From assembly GCF_003258705.1 (NCBI RefSeq), contig NZ_CP029480.1, forward strand, positions 2,170,001 to 2,234,000: a stretch of DNA of 64,000 nt, in the 5' to 3' direction. Numbering within the stretch: the first letter of the stretch is position 1; every line of letters begins with the position of its first letter. Source of the DNA: Arcticibacterium luteifluviistationis (GTDB lineage Bacteria; Bacteroidota; Bacteroidia; Cytophagales; Spirosomataceae). A program made the position numbers and the translations under genes. Below the pieces are notes generated by a model. That model saw only the letters and a program-made list of their open reading frames with translations, did no database searches and was not told where the DNA came from. Below are positions 50,929 through 59,687 of this stretch, in pieces.

Positions 50929-51600
50929 TTAAATATTAAATTTCACTCCTAAACCTCCTGAAAGAGTTCTGTTTCTTACAGGTAACTGAAAAATTGGAGT
51001 ATCAAGCACTCTAGAGAATCCATGCTGGTAACGCCCCTCTACAAAAGCCTTCATATTAGCCGCCACCGGTAATTCAAAGCCCATAGCTGCTACTCCAGAA
51101 AACTCTAAAGGCTTAAACATATTATTATTCAAATTAGTCTTTATTGGAAAAATACTAAGAACCCTTACAGTCATATTGGCGTCTGCCATATAACCCAATG
51201 ATGGCCCCAAAGCCACATAATAGTGAGCTGCTTCTTTATCTCCTACGTGGTATTTCAGCAATACAGGAAGTTCTATATAATTAGTCTTAAAGTTGACTCT
51301 ACCCCCAATTGGTATATTTATTCCAAGGAAATCGCCTCCTACATTAATGGCCTCGTCTACCTTAAAACCCTTTTGCGTGAAAGCAAGCTCCGGCTGCACC
51401 GAAAAATTAGCATCTAACGGAATTTCTATAAAAATTGCCGCACTTCCTGATGGTAAAAACTTAAAGTCTGGTGTAATGTTTTCTATCAAATCAAATTTGG
51501 TCATGGTAGAGCCCGTAAATGCTCCCCTTACTCCTATCGATTTTTGAGCGAAACCTGCTGATGCTATTAATGTGAATAGTAATGCTAAAATCTTTTTCAT
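50929..51600 (-). CDS. Outer-membrane beta-barrel protein (PorT-like family)
   Basis: The 223-residue protein has a signal peptide (MKKILALLFTLIASAGFAQ) and alternating strands of a small 8-stranded barrel: IGVRGAFTG, FSVQPELAFTQKGFKV, YIELPVLLKYHVGD, YYVALGPSLGYM, and the terminal strand TLSGGLGVKFNI. The ELPVLLKY and GPSLGY words are typical of PorT/outer-membrane beta-barrel domain proteins of Bacteroidota. Ligand or role not evident. Confidence 0.88.
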   Translation of the reverse strand: MKKILALLFTLIASAGFAQKSIGVRGAFTGSTMTKFDLIENITPDFKFLPSGSAAIFIEIPLDANFSVQPELAFTQKGFKVDEAINVGGDFLGINIPIGGRVNFKTNYIELPVLLKYHVGDKEAAHYYVALGPSLGYMADANMTVRVLSIFPIKTNLNNNMFKPLEFSGVAAMGFELPVAANMKAFVEGRYQHGFSRVLDTPIFQLPVRNRTLSGGLGVKFNI

Positions 51601-51773
51601 TGTATTAGTTTATTTTAATATATGCTTCTTAGATGCACGAGATGGCCTTTAAGTTTCCTCGTCAATTGTTAAGACTTCGTTAAGGCCAAAAAGTATCAAT
51701 ATTTAATTTTCAGTAACTTCTGAAATATTCTAAACTTTTATATTTTCAATAATATTAAATTCCACATAACAGT

Positions 51774-51781
51774 TATATTTG
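51774..51781 (+). promoter_or_regulatory. Candidate -7 box before the MarR gene
   Basis: TATATTTG fits TAnnTTTG, 29 bases before the MarR start codon. Confidence 0.4.
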
Positions 51782-51810
51782 TCAGTCGCAAATGAATCAA
51801 AGAGCCGTAA

Positions 51811-52242
51811 ATGACAAAATCTGACCAAAAGGCATACTTTTATAAAATAGATACTACCGTAAAAAAGGTCAGAAACTATCTGCAAAAACAGCTTATAAAA
51901 GGAGGTATTGACCTCACTGTAGACCAATGGGTGGTTTTAGATCACCTTGTTCCTGTGCCAGGTATTTCACAAAACGACTTAGCCCTAGCTACCGCAAAGG
52001 ATGCCCCTACTCTTACCAGAATATTGGGTATCCTTATCAAAAAGGGTTTTGTAGAAAGAAAAACGGCTAAACTAGACCGAAGAAAACAAATGCTTTTTCC
52101 TACAGAGAAAGGTAAAGCACTACATAAAGAAGCCTTTCCAATAGTGGCCAATATGCGTACAAAAGCATGGGGAGACTTAAGTAATCAAGATTTTGATGAC
52201 TTGGTAAGAATTATGGATACCATATTTATTAATTTGGACTAG
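51811..52242 (+). CDS. MarR family transcriptional regulator
   Basis: The 143-residue winged-helix protein contains TVDQWVVLDHLVPVPGISQNDLA, then the recognition region KDAPTLTRILGILIKKGFVERKTAKLDRRKQMLFPTEKG (seen as PTLTRILGILIKKGFV and DRRKQMLFPTEKG, the wing). It is a standard length for the family. It precedes a GntP transporter gene by 154 bp, and may or may not regulate it. Confidence 0.93.
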   Translation: MTKSDQKAYFYKIDTTVKKVRNYLQKQLIKGGIDLTVDQWVVLDHLVPVPGISQNDLALATAKDAPTLTRILGILIKKGFVERKTAKLDRRKQMLFPTEKGKALHKEAFPIVANMRTKAWGDLSNQDFDDLVRIMDTIFINLD

Positions 52243-52396
52243 AGGTATTCTCTGAAATACAAAATTTAGAACTAGCCTAATTTTAACTTTTTCTAACATT
52301 AGTCCTATCCTTCTTCAAAAGCTTCACGCTTATAATTGGACTTCTTGAAAAAATATGCGTTTTTAGATGATCAGTATTCAACCCTAACCCAAGAAC

Positions 52397-53704
52397 ATGC
52401 CTTTAGTTATAGCCCTCCTCGGAATTTTAGCCTTAATTCTGCTAATAGCCGTTGTCAAACTCGACACTTTTTTATCTTTCGTAATCGTATCTCTAGGGAT
52501 AGGGATAGCCAGTGGGCTCGATGTAATAGAAGTCGGGAATGCCATCCAAAATGGTATTGGCGGCACATTAGGAGACCTGACGCTTATTATTGGTTTTGGA
52601 GCCATGCTCGGTAAATTAGTAGCCGAAAGTGGTGCAGCATCTAAAATAACAGATGCTCTCTTAGATAAAGTAGGCACTAAAAACCTTCAATGGGGATTAG
52701 CTTTAGCTGGTTTTATAATCGGTATCCCATTATTTTATAATGCGGGTTTTATCATTGTTATTCCTTTGATTTTCGCAGTGGCTCAGGCTTCTGGTTTTAA
52801 TATGCTTTATGTGGGTATTCCTATGTTGGCTTCACTTTCTGTAGCTCATGGTTATTTACCTCCACATCCATCGCCAGCCGCTATTGGTATTCAGTTAAAC
52901 GCTGACTTAGGTAAAACATTAATTTATGGTTTAATAGTGGCAATTCCTGCCATTGCCATTGCAGGTCCTATTTTCGCTAAGACTTTAAAGAATTTCGATA
53001 TAACTCCTGACCCAACTATTTTCGGTTTCAAACCAGTTCCTAAAGAGCTTCAGCCGGGTTTGGGCATCAGTCTTTTAGTAGCATTAATGCCTGTAATTCT
53101 GCTTTCTGCTGGTTCAGTTATCAAAGGATATTTTCCAGACAATCAGTTCGTACTCTTAATAGCTCAGCCCTATTTCGGGATGCTTATCTCTGTGTTTTTT
53201 GCCGTTTATTTCTTAGGAATAAAACAAGGAAGAAACTTAGAGGATGTGTCAAAATCACTGGCTGAATCTTTTAAAGATATTGCTGTCATATTATTGATTA
53301 TTGCCGGAGCAGGAGCTTTGAAAGAGATTCTTTCTGCTTCAGGTACCAGTACTTATATAGGCGAAATGCTTCAACACGTAAACATTAATCCATTACTATT
53401 AGGATGGGCCACGGCAGCTTTTATTAGAATATGCGTTGGTTCAGCTACAGTTTCAGGTTTAACAGCTGTAGGAATCTTAGCACCTCTTTTTGGCTCCCAG
53501 CCTGATTTCCAACCCGAACTAATGGTACTAGCAATAGGCTCAGGTAGTTTAATAATGGGTCACTTAAATGATGGTGGTTTTTGGCTTTTTAAAGAGTACT
53601 TCAACCTATCCGTTAAAGACACCCTAAAAACCTGGACAGTGATGGAAACACTAGTTTCTGTAGTTGGTTTGATTGGTGTTATGCTTTTGAGTTTGGTGGT
53701 TTAA
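52397..53704 (+). CDS. gntP: GntP family gluconate/organic acid permease
   Basis: The 435-residue polytopic protein has about twelve hydrophobic segments and the GntP pattern: GIGGTLGDLTLIIGFGAMLG, IGIPLFYNAGFIIVIPLIF, SVAHGYLPPHPSPAAIG and RICVGSATVSGLTAVG. It takes up gluconate or a related hydroxy acid by H+ symport across the inner membrane. No gluconate kinase is adjacent. Confidence 0.93.
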   Translation: MPLVIALLGILALILLIAVVKLDTFLSFVIVSLGIGIASGLDVIEVGNAIQNGIGGTLGDLTLIIGFGAMLGKLVAESGAASKITDALLDKVGTKNLQWGLALAGFIIGIPLFYNAGFIIVIPLIFAVAQASGFNMLYVGIPMLASLSVAHGYLPPHPSPAAIGIQLNADLGKTLIYGLIVAIPAIAIAGPIFAKTLKNFDITPDPTIFGFKPVPKELQPGLGISLLVALMPVILLSAGSVIKGYFPDNQFVLLIAQPYFGMLISVFFAVYFLGIKQGRNLEDVSKSLAESFKDIAVILLIIAGAGALKEILSASGTSTYIGEMLQHVNINPLLLGWATAAFIRICVGSATVSGLTAVGILAPLFGSQPDFQPELMVLAIGSGSLIMGHLNDGGFWLFKEYFNLSVKDTLKTWTVMETLVSVVGLIGVMLLSLVV

Positions 53705-53729
53705 TGGGGATTTATCCTCTAAACGGCAT

Positions 53730-53793
53730 AAAAAACTAAAACCAAGACCCTCTCAAAAAAATAATAGGTTTTAAAGAGGCTTGGTCTAGTTTT
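53730..53793. terminator. Long imperfect inverted repeat after gntP
   Basis: Left arm AAAACTAAAACCAAG (near 53731) and right arm CTTGGTCTAGTTTT (53780-53793) pair with one or two mismatches, and CCTCT/AGAGG extends the stem inward. It is probably the gntP terminator. Confidence 0.6.
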
Positions 53794-53812
53794 GGCTAAG
53801 ATTTAGCCAAAA
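53790..53812. promoter_or_regulatory. Palindrome upstream of the Hsp70 cluster
   Basis: TTTTGGCTAA and TTAGCCAAAA form perfect 10-bp arms around GAT, about 60 bp before the first gene of the cluster. The outer TTTTGG/CCAAAA arms recur at 53841-53856. It could be an operator or a hairpin. Confidence 0.5.
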
Positions 53813-53837
53813 TACTTAAAAGTAAAGAAAAGAAACA

Positions 53838-53857
53838 TACTTTTGGAAACCCAAAAG
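53838..53857. promoter_or_regulatory. -7 box overlapped by a TTTTGG/CCAAAA palindrome
   Basis: TACTTTTG (53838-53845) fits TAnnTTTG. It is embedded in CTTTTGG-AAAC-CCAAAAG (53840-53857), a perfect 7-bp inverted repeat sharing its arms with the larger palindrome upstream. A protein bound here would block transcription of the cluster. Confidence 0.45.
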
Positions 53858-53871
53858 AGTCCACAGACCAT

Positions 53872-55518
53872 ATGCAACTTATACAGACCAATCCTTTTAG
53901 AATAGCTGGAATTCTCTCCAATGCTACAGAAAGAGAACTTCAAAAACAAAAGGCCAAAATAAAAGCCTATTCAAGAGTAGGAAAAGAAGTTAAGTCTGAT
54001 TACGATTTTCAAATCCTTAACGATATTACAAGAACCGAAGATTCGATAAATAAAGCATTCTCTAGAATTGAACAAAACGAAGATAAAGTAAATTTCGCCT
54101 TGTTTTGGTTTTTAAATGCCAATCCATTTGATAACACTGCAATCGACTACTTGAAAAACGGCCATGAAGAAAAAGCAGTTGAGATATGGGAAAAAGTAAC
54201 TTTTAATAAGGAAATAAGTTCTAAAAACTTCTCATGTTTTAACAACTTAAGCACTCTATACTTTCTTCTAAATGATGAATACTTTCTTATTAAAGGAATA
54301 GAAACAAAAATTAAACTGATTGAATCTGAATACTTTGAGAGCTTTGTTCATTCTGTTGCAGATGAAACCTTTACCATTGACAATGAAAAACAAATTGAAA
54401 AAATGGTTGATGAATTGCTAACGCAATTCAAAAACCAATACTCAAGTTCTGATACATTAGAATTCTTTAGCAATTGCAACGGTTCAACACAAAACTATCT
54501 TTCTAAGAAATTTACCGAAGAACCCCTACATAGAATTGAAAATCAAATTGAAGACACCAAAAAGAAGAGAAACGAGAACAAACTTCAAGCGTACAAATTT
54601 GGATTAAAACTATTCACTGACACCAAAGATGACTTATCTGTTTTAAAAACTTTACTTGGTTCAAAAGACTTAAAATATAAATCAATAGCTGACCAATTAG
54701 CAAATGAAGTAATCCAATGTAGTATCGATTATTTCAATAAAAGCCAAGAAAATAATTCCAAAGACAATTACTTAAAATCAGCTCAAAAATTAACAAAACT
54801 AGCTAAGTCTATTGCAGTTGGAAAACTGGCAAAAGATAGAGCAAAGGATAGCCTATCGACTCTTGAAGAAATGAAAGACCAAGAGGTAAACAAAGCTATT
54901 GCACTATTGAATTATATTAAGTTGCAATACGAAAACGCTATCAGTGAAATTGATGACCAAGTTTCTGATATGAGAATGACAATGTCATATAATCAAACCA
55001 TCAATTATTCTAAAGTGGAAAAAAGAAAGGCAAACTGTTTAGATTGGTCAAAAGTTGTTGAAGTCGTTGGCGAAGGGATTACTATGAACGACATTACAGC
55101 AATACAGCGTTGCTCAAATCAGAGTAAAGTTTCCGAATATAAAAACCTAGTAGATTTTTTGTTTAGCAAACTTGGTCCAATTCACATAAATCAGCTTAAG
55201 TATATCTGTTTTTGGAAAGACGTTAAAGCAGCTCAAGCCAAATCTACGGCTAAAAAAGTTGGCTCAACTATCAGTACTGCAACCGATGGAGGTTGTTACA
55301 TTGCAACAATGGCTTATGGAGACTATGACCATCCACAGGTAATAGAGTTACGGAAATTTAGAGACATTTTTTTAAGCAAAACTGTAGTTGGAAGGGCTTT
55401 TATCAAATTCTATTACAGGTATTCTCCAACCCTAGTAACAAAGCTAAAGAACAAACAAAATATCAACCTCATAATCCGAAAAGGATTAAACCAATTTATT
55501 AAAGCAATCAAAAAATAA
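53872..55518 (+). CDS. CFI-box C-terminal domain protein of the Hsp70 cluster
   Basis: The 548-residue soluble protein begins QTNPFRIAGILSNATEREL, a start I associate with uncharacterised Bacteroidota proteins encoded beside Hsp70-like genes. The middle is long, helical and charged, with a TPR-like feel but no clean repeat. The C-terminal domain (473-548) starts GGCYIATMAYGDYDHPQVIE (Cys475) and continues with LRKFRDIFLSK and FIKFYYRYSP. This is the CFI-box-type C-terminal domain, of unknown activity. It overlaps the next gene by one base and heads a six-gene run. It might be an adaptor or J-protein substitute; inference. Confidence 0.75.
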   Translation: MQLIQTNPFRIAGILSNATERELQKQKAKIKAYSRVGKEVKSDYDFQILNDITRTEDSINKAFSRIEQNEDKVNFALFWFLNANPFDNTAIDYLKNGHEEKAVEIWEKVTFNKEISSKNFSCFNNLSTLYFLLNDEYFLIKGIETKIKLIESEYFESFVHSVADETFTIDNEKQIEKMVDELLTQFKNQYSSSDTLEFFSNCNGSTQNYLSKKFTEEPLHRIENQIEDTKKKRNENKLQAYKFGLKLFTDTKDDLSVLKTLLGSKDLKYKSIADQLANEVIQCSIDYFNKSQENNSKDNYLKSAQKLTKLAKSIAVGKLAKDRAKDSLSTLEEMKDQEVNKAIALLNYIKLQYENAISEIDDQVSDMRMTMSYNQTINYSKVEKRKANCLDWSKVVEVVGEGITMNDITAIQRCSNQSKVSEYKNLVDFLFSKLGPIHINQLKYICFWKDVKAAQAKSTAKKVGSTISTATDGGCYIATMAYGDYDHPQVIELRKFRDIFLSKTVVGRAFIKFYYRYSPTLVTKLKNKQNINLIIRKGLNQFIKAIKK

Positions 55519-56438
55519 TGAAGAACATCATACTAATCACACTCCTGTTGGGGGCATCAAACGTTTTTGCTCAACAGTCTCAAGACTCTACTCTGTTAGA
55601 CCAAATACCAGAAATAAAGAACAGCCTTCTTCAACAGAGTCAGGAGATTGATAAATTGAAACGTAGTTTAAAAGGGCAAAACCTTTTAGTTTCAAAACAA
55701 AAAGAATCAATCGGTTCCTTAAATGCTTCTATCGATAGCTTGGAACAATACATCTCACTTAATAAGAGAAATATAGAAACAAACTCCAATCAATTAGGTA
55801 CAGAAATTGAAAAAGTCACCTCTTCTACTAATTCTCAAATCATCAAACTAGATAGCAGTTTGGAAAAAAACCGCTTGTATTGGATTATAGCGACCTTGGC
55901 AACACTTTTATTAGGGGGGCTGGTTTATTGGCTACTGGGCAAACGTATCCAATCGAGCAAAACAGATGTGGAGACCCAAATAAGAAATACCAAAACCGCA
56001 CTAGAAGAAGAAAGTGTAAAGTTGGATAATAAATTAGTCGAAGTTTTAGAAACTCAATTAAAGTTAAAGCAAGAAGAGACGAAAACTCAGCCAAACATAT
56101 CATCTGAAAAAGCGGACCATTCTTTAGCCTTAAAAGTTGCAGATGAAATAATACGAATTCAGAAAAACTTAAGCCGAATGGATGATAGTACCAAGGGCTT
56201 AAAACAATTGAATTCATCTGTACAACGTATCCAAGATAACTTTGCAGCCAATGGTTATGAATTAGTAGAAATGCTTGGTAAAGAGTACAATGAAGGAATG
56301 AAAGTAACCGCAAATTTCACTCCAAGCGAAGATTTAGAAACTGGAAAACAAATTATATCAAGAATTATAAAACCACAAGTAAACTTTAAAGGTGAGATGA
56401 TACAAGCGGCTCAAATTGAAGTAAGTGTAGGTGAATAA
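55518..56438 (+). CDS. Membrane-anchored coiled-coil protein with GrpE-like C-terminal head
   Basis: The 306-residue protein has a signal peptide (residues 1-18), a periplasmic coiled coil (about 25-118), one transmembrane helix (YWIIATLATLLLGGLVYWLL, 121-140), then a cytoplasmic coiled coil (145-240). The compact end at 246-306 (GYELVEMLGKEYNEGMKV, IISRIIKPQVNFKGEMIQ, AAQIEVSVG) resembles the beta-rich head of GrpE, the Hsp70 nucleotide exchange factor. With the Hsp70 gene 11 bp downstream, I infer an exchange factor that tethers Hsp70 to the inner membrane. The similarity is by eye. Confidence 0.65.
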   Translation: MKNIILITLLLGASNVFAQQSQDSTLLDQIPEIKNSLLQQSQEIDKLKRSLKGQNLLVSKQKESIGSLNASIDSLEQYISLNKRNIETNSNQLGTEIEKVTSSTNSQIIKLDSSLEKNRLYWIIATLATLLLGGLVYWLLGKRIQSSKTDVETQIRNTKTALEEESVKLDNKLVEVLETQLKLKQEETKTQPNISSEKADHSLALKVADEIIRIQKNLSRMDDSTKGLKQLNSSVQRIQDNFAANGYELVEMLGKEYNEGMKVTANFTPSEDLETGKQIISRIIKPQVNFKGEMIQAAQIEVSVGE

Positions 56439-56449
56439 AAATATATAAA

Positions 56450-58975
56450 ATGGCAAGAACAAAAATTGACTACGGAATAGACTTAGGAACCACTAACTCC
56501 GCTATTTCCAGAATGGAAAGTGGAGAAGCAACCATTAAAAAAACAGACACTTTAAAGGATACTATGCCTTCTAGTGTATTTATCAACAAGAAGAAAGCAA
56601 TTCAGGTTGGGGATAGTGCATATAACGCTCTAAAAAGAGATAAACTGAAAGCTATGAAAACCTGGAATGACTCCGATTCCAATGCTTACATTGAATTTAA
56701 GAGAACAATGGGTTCTGATAAAACCTATTCAAGTTCAAACCTTGGAAAAGGCTTAACTTCGGAAGAGTTATCAGCAGAAGTGTTAAAAACATTGAAGTCT
56801 TTTATAAAAGATGAAAATGTCAACTCCATTGTTATTACAGTACCAGCAGCTTTTAAGAATAATCAAAAAGAAGCAACAAGAGAAGCAGCAAAACTAGCTG
56901 GCTTCAATCATATAGAATTGCTGCAAGAGCCAGTTGCCGCATCCATGGCTTATGGCTTAGACTCAAACAAAAAAGATGGCTTTTGGTTAGTGTTTGACTT
57001 TGGTGGTGGAACTTTTGATGCTGCTCTTTTGAAAGTTGAAGAAGGTATTATGAAAGTTATAGATACCGAAGGAGACAACTATTTAGGCGGTAAAAACTTG
57101 GATTTTGCAATTGTTGATGAAATCATTTTGCCATATATCCAAGAGAACTTTACAATTGATACCATTTTGGCTAATGATTCCAAAAAGCAAATTTTGCGTA
57201 ATGCGATGAAGTTCTATGCAGAAGAAACCAAAATCAAACTTTCATTTAACGACACTCACAATATTTTATCGGATTTAGGAGATATTCCCGGAGAAGATGA
57301 TGAAGGAGAAGAATTTGAATTAGATATTACTGTTACACAAACAGATATTGAGAGAGCACTTTCGCCCGTTTTCCAAAAAGCAATAGACGTTAGTAAAAGC
57401 CTTTTAGAACGTAACAATTTAAAAGGTTCTTCTTTAGACTCGCTAATACTTGTTGGAGGTCCAACTTTTTCGCCAGTTTTACGAAAAATGTTAGAAGGTC
57501 AAATTTGCAAGCCCGACACAAGTGCAGACCCTATGACCGTAGTTTCTAAAGGTGCCGCGTTGTATGCTTCCACAGTTAACGTTTCGGACGAGGTAAGAGA
57601 GCAAACAAGAGATAGAACTAAAATCCAATTAGAAATTGCAAACGAATCTTCTACTGTTGAAACAGAAGAGTTTGTACCAATCAAAATTTTAGCAGATAAA
57701 ACGGAAGGAAAAATTCCCGAAAAAGTATTTGCAGAAGTTACCAGAGGTGATAAAGCTTGGTCAAGTGGGAAAATAGAAATAAATACTATCGGTGAAGTTA
57801 TTGAAATTCAACTGAACGAAGGGAAAACAAATATTTTTGATGTTGTTTTATATGACGACAAGGGAGATATTTTAGAAAGTGAACCTACAAATTTTAGTGT
57901 AATACAAGGTTCAAAAATTGGAAGTGCTACATTAGCCTATAATGTTGGGATAGAGATAAAAAGTAAATCAACGGGAAAAATAATCTTTACCACTGTCAAG
58001 AATTTAGAAAAAAATCAATCTATTCCAGCAATTGGTACGAGAAACGGTTTAAAAACCCAAAAGCAAATTCGCCCAGGAATGGATTCTGATTTCATAAAAA
58101 TACCTGTTTATGAAGGAGAACACAATGCTGAAGGTACAAGAGCTATCTATAACGAACACGTTACAGATATTATAATAAGTGGTGCAGATTTACCTTCATT
58201 ATTACCTGAAAATAGTGATGTAGATTTAACCGTAAATATTGATAGGTCTGAACAAATTACAGTTACTGCCTATTTTCCATATTTAGATTTCACTTATGAT
58301 GCAACCGTAGAAAGAACCGTTTCTTCAATCGAAACGTCTTGGTTAGCTAATGAAATACGAAAAGCAAAAGGCAGTATTGCAGAATTAAAACAAGACGGAA
58401 ATTCTGATGATGCTAAACTTCAAAAAATTGAATCCGAATTAGAGCAGTTAGAAAAGTCATTTGAGAACAATAAAAATGACGTTGATGGTAAACAAGAAGT
58501 TTTAACGAATTTAAGAAAATCTTTAAAAACGATTGACGAACTGAACGAAACAACAGAATGGCCAAAATTAGAAGAAGAACTAAAGGAAGAGTTTTACAGA
58601 TTAGAAAAAGCCAATGATGAACTTGGTAATGAAAAGACCTCCGAAGTGGTGAATCAATTACGGTTACAACTAGATGAAGTCATAAAGGTAAAAGACGTAA
58701 AACTTGCCAATATTCTTTTAGAGGAAACCCGCAGCTTATTTGTTCATTTAACTTTAATTTACCAGCTTATTGGTTTCATAGGTCGTCATAATGACAATTT
58801 TGAATCATACAACTGGACTGATAGAGATAGAGCTAAAGCTCTCTTAAATAAAGGTCAACAAATTATAGGTGAGAATCCAGATGTTGACGAATTACACCCA
58901 CTGGTTGTTTCTATAATAGACTTGTTACCACGTAATGAAAGACCAAGTGGTGACGATACAGTTTTGGTAGGATAA
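56450..58975 (+). CDS. Divergent Hsp70 (DnaK-like) protein with extended C-terminus
   Basis: The 841-residue protein has a complete Hsp70 ATPase domain: phosphate-1 GIDLGTTNSAI (9-19), connect region LLQEPVAASMAYGL (157-170), phosphate-2 VFDFGGGTFD (181-190), adenosine motif LILVGGPTFSP (332-342). An insertion with acidic GEDDEGEEFE lies at 281-290. After about residue 390 the protein departs from DnaK. It has extra beta segments and a long helical/coiled-coil tail (about 640-800), and ends PSGDDTVLVG rather than in a DnaK tail. Housekeeping DnaK is about 640 residues. It is thus an accessory Hsp70, partnered with the GrpE-like protein upstream. Confidence 0.88.
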   Translation: MARTKIDYGIDLGTTNSAISRMESGEATIKKTDTLKDTMPSSVFINKKKAIQVGDSAYNALKRDKLKAMKTWNDSDSNAYIEFKRTMGSDKTYSSSNLGKGLTSEELSAEVLKTLKSFIKDENVNSIVITVPAAFKNNQKEATREAAKLAGFNHIELLQEPVAASMAYGLDSNKKDGFWLVFDFGGGTFDAALLKVEEGIMKVIDTEGDNYLGGKNLDFAIVDEIILPYIQENFTIDTILANDSKKQILRNAMKFYAEETKIKLSFNDTHNILSDLGDIPGEDDEGEEFELDITVTQTDIERALSPVFQKAIDVSKSLLERNNLKGSSLDSLILVGGPTFSPVLRKMLEGQICKPDTSADPMTVVSKGAALYASTVNVSDEVREQTRDRTKIQLEIANESSTVETEEFVPIKILADKTEGKIPEKVFAEVTRGDKAWSSGKIEINTIGEVIEIQLNEGKTNIFDVVLYDDKGDILESEPTNFSVIQGSKIGSATLAYNVGIEIKSKSTGKIIFTTVKNLEKNQSIPAIGTRNGLKTQKQIRPGMDSDFIKIPVYEGEHNAEGTRAIYNEHVTDIIISGADLPSLLPENSDVDLTVNIDRSEQITVTAYFPYLDFTYDATVERTVSSIETSWLANEIRKAKGSIAELKQDGNSDDAKLQKIESELEQLEKSFENNKNDVDGKQEVLTNLRKSLKTIDELNETTEWPKLEEELKEEFYRLEKANDELGNEKTSEVVNQLRLQLDEVIKVKDVKLANILLEETRSLFVHLTLIYQLIGFIGRHNDNFESYNWTDRDRAKALLNKGQQIIGENPDVDELHPLVVSIIDLLPRNERPSGDDTVLVG

Positions 58976-58988
58976 AACGAGAATAATA

Positions 58989-59687
58989 ATGAATAACAAA
59001 CTACTTTTCCCATATCTACTTTTTGCTTCCTTATTGTTTTGCTCTTGCGAAAGTTCAAAAGAACGGGAAGCTAGAGAATTTGCAGAAGAGCAGCATCTTA
59101 TAGAACAAGCTGAAAAAAAAGCTCTTGAAGAAAAAGTTTTAGCTCAGCGAAAAAGAGAAGCTCAAAGAGAAAGAGAGAAAAGGTTAGAGCAAGAACGAAT
59201 TGAGCGTGAAGCTATTCTTGAAAAAGAAAGACAAGAAAGAGCTATTTATGATAGATACATAAACAACTCCTTAAAAACCGGCTCCATGCCTTACGCTAAG
59301 TATTTTGGTTCCAATAATTCTTGTCATGATAGTTATGGCTGTTCTCAGATTTCAGTGCAAACGCCATCCAATTCTGATGTAATAGTGACAATAAAGAAAG
59401 ATGGTCAAGTTTTCCGTCATGCTTATATAGAGGCCAACAGCAACTTCACGTTCAACATGCCTAACGGAACCTATCAGCCTTTCTTTTATTATGGAACAGG
59501 ATGGAATCCTAAAAAAATTGTAAAAGAAACTGTTTATGAAACGCTACAAGGAGGATTTATAAGTTCTGAACATTTTGGTAAAGATTCACCACAATTTTTA
59601 AGTAGCAACGTATTAAGTTACGAGTTAGTTTTACAACAAAATGGGAATTTCAGTTCTAAACCAAGTAGCTCTGAAGAAGCGTTTTAG
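58989..59687 (+). CDS. Lipoprotein with charged coiled coil and C-terminal beta domain
   Basis: The 232-residue protein has a lipoprotein signal with lipobox FCSC (Cys20). Residues 22-90 form a Glu/Lys/Arg-rich single helix or coiled coil (KKALEEKVLAQRKREAQRER). A C-terminal domain at about 100-220 (CSQISVQTPSNSDVIVTIK, HAYIEANSNFTFNMPNGTYQ, FFYYGTGWNPKK) looks like a small beta sandwich. I do not recognise a published function. It ends directly against the kinase-AAA+ gene start, so the two are coupled. It would give the cluster an envelope component. Confidence 0.75.
   Translation: MNNKLLFPYLLFASLLFCSCESSKEREAREFAEEQHLIEQAEKKALEEKVLAQRKREAQREREKRLEQERIEREAILEKERQERAIYDRYINNSLKTGSMPYAKYFGSNNSCHDSYGCSQISVQTPSNSDVIVTIKKDGQVFRHAYIEANSNFTFNMPNGTYQPFFYYGTGWNPKKIVKETVYETLQGGFISSEHFGKDSPQFLSSNVLSYELVLQQNGNFSSKPSSSEEAF

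Noticed and set aside
55885-56313. 142-codon open frame on the minus strand inside the GrpE-like gene
   Set aside because: It lies wholly opposite a convincing coding frame, its product is low-complexity and Leu/Ser-rich, and it has no recognisable motif.
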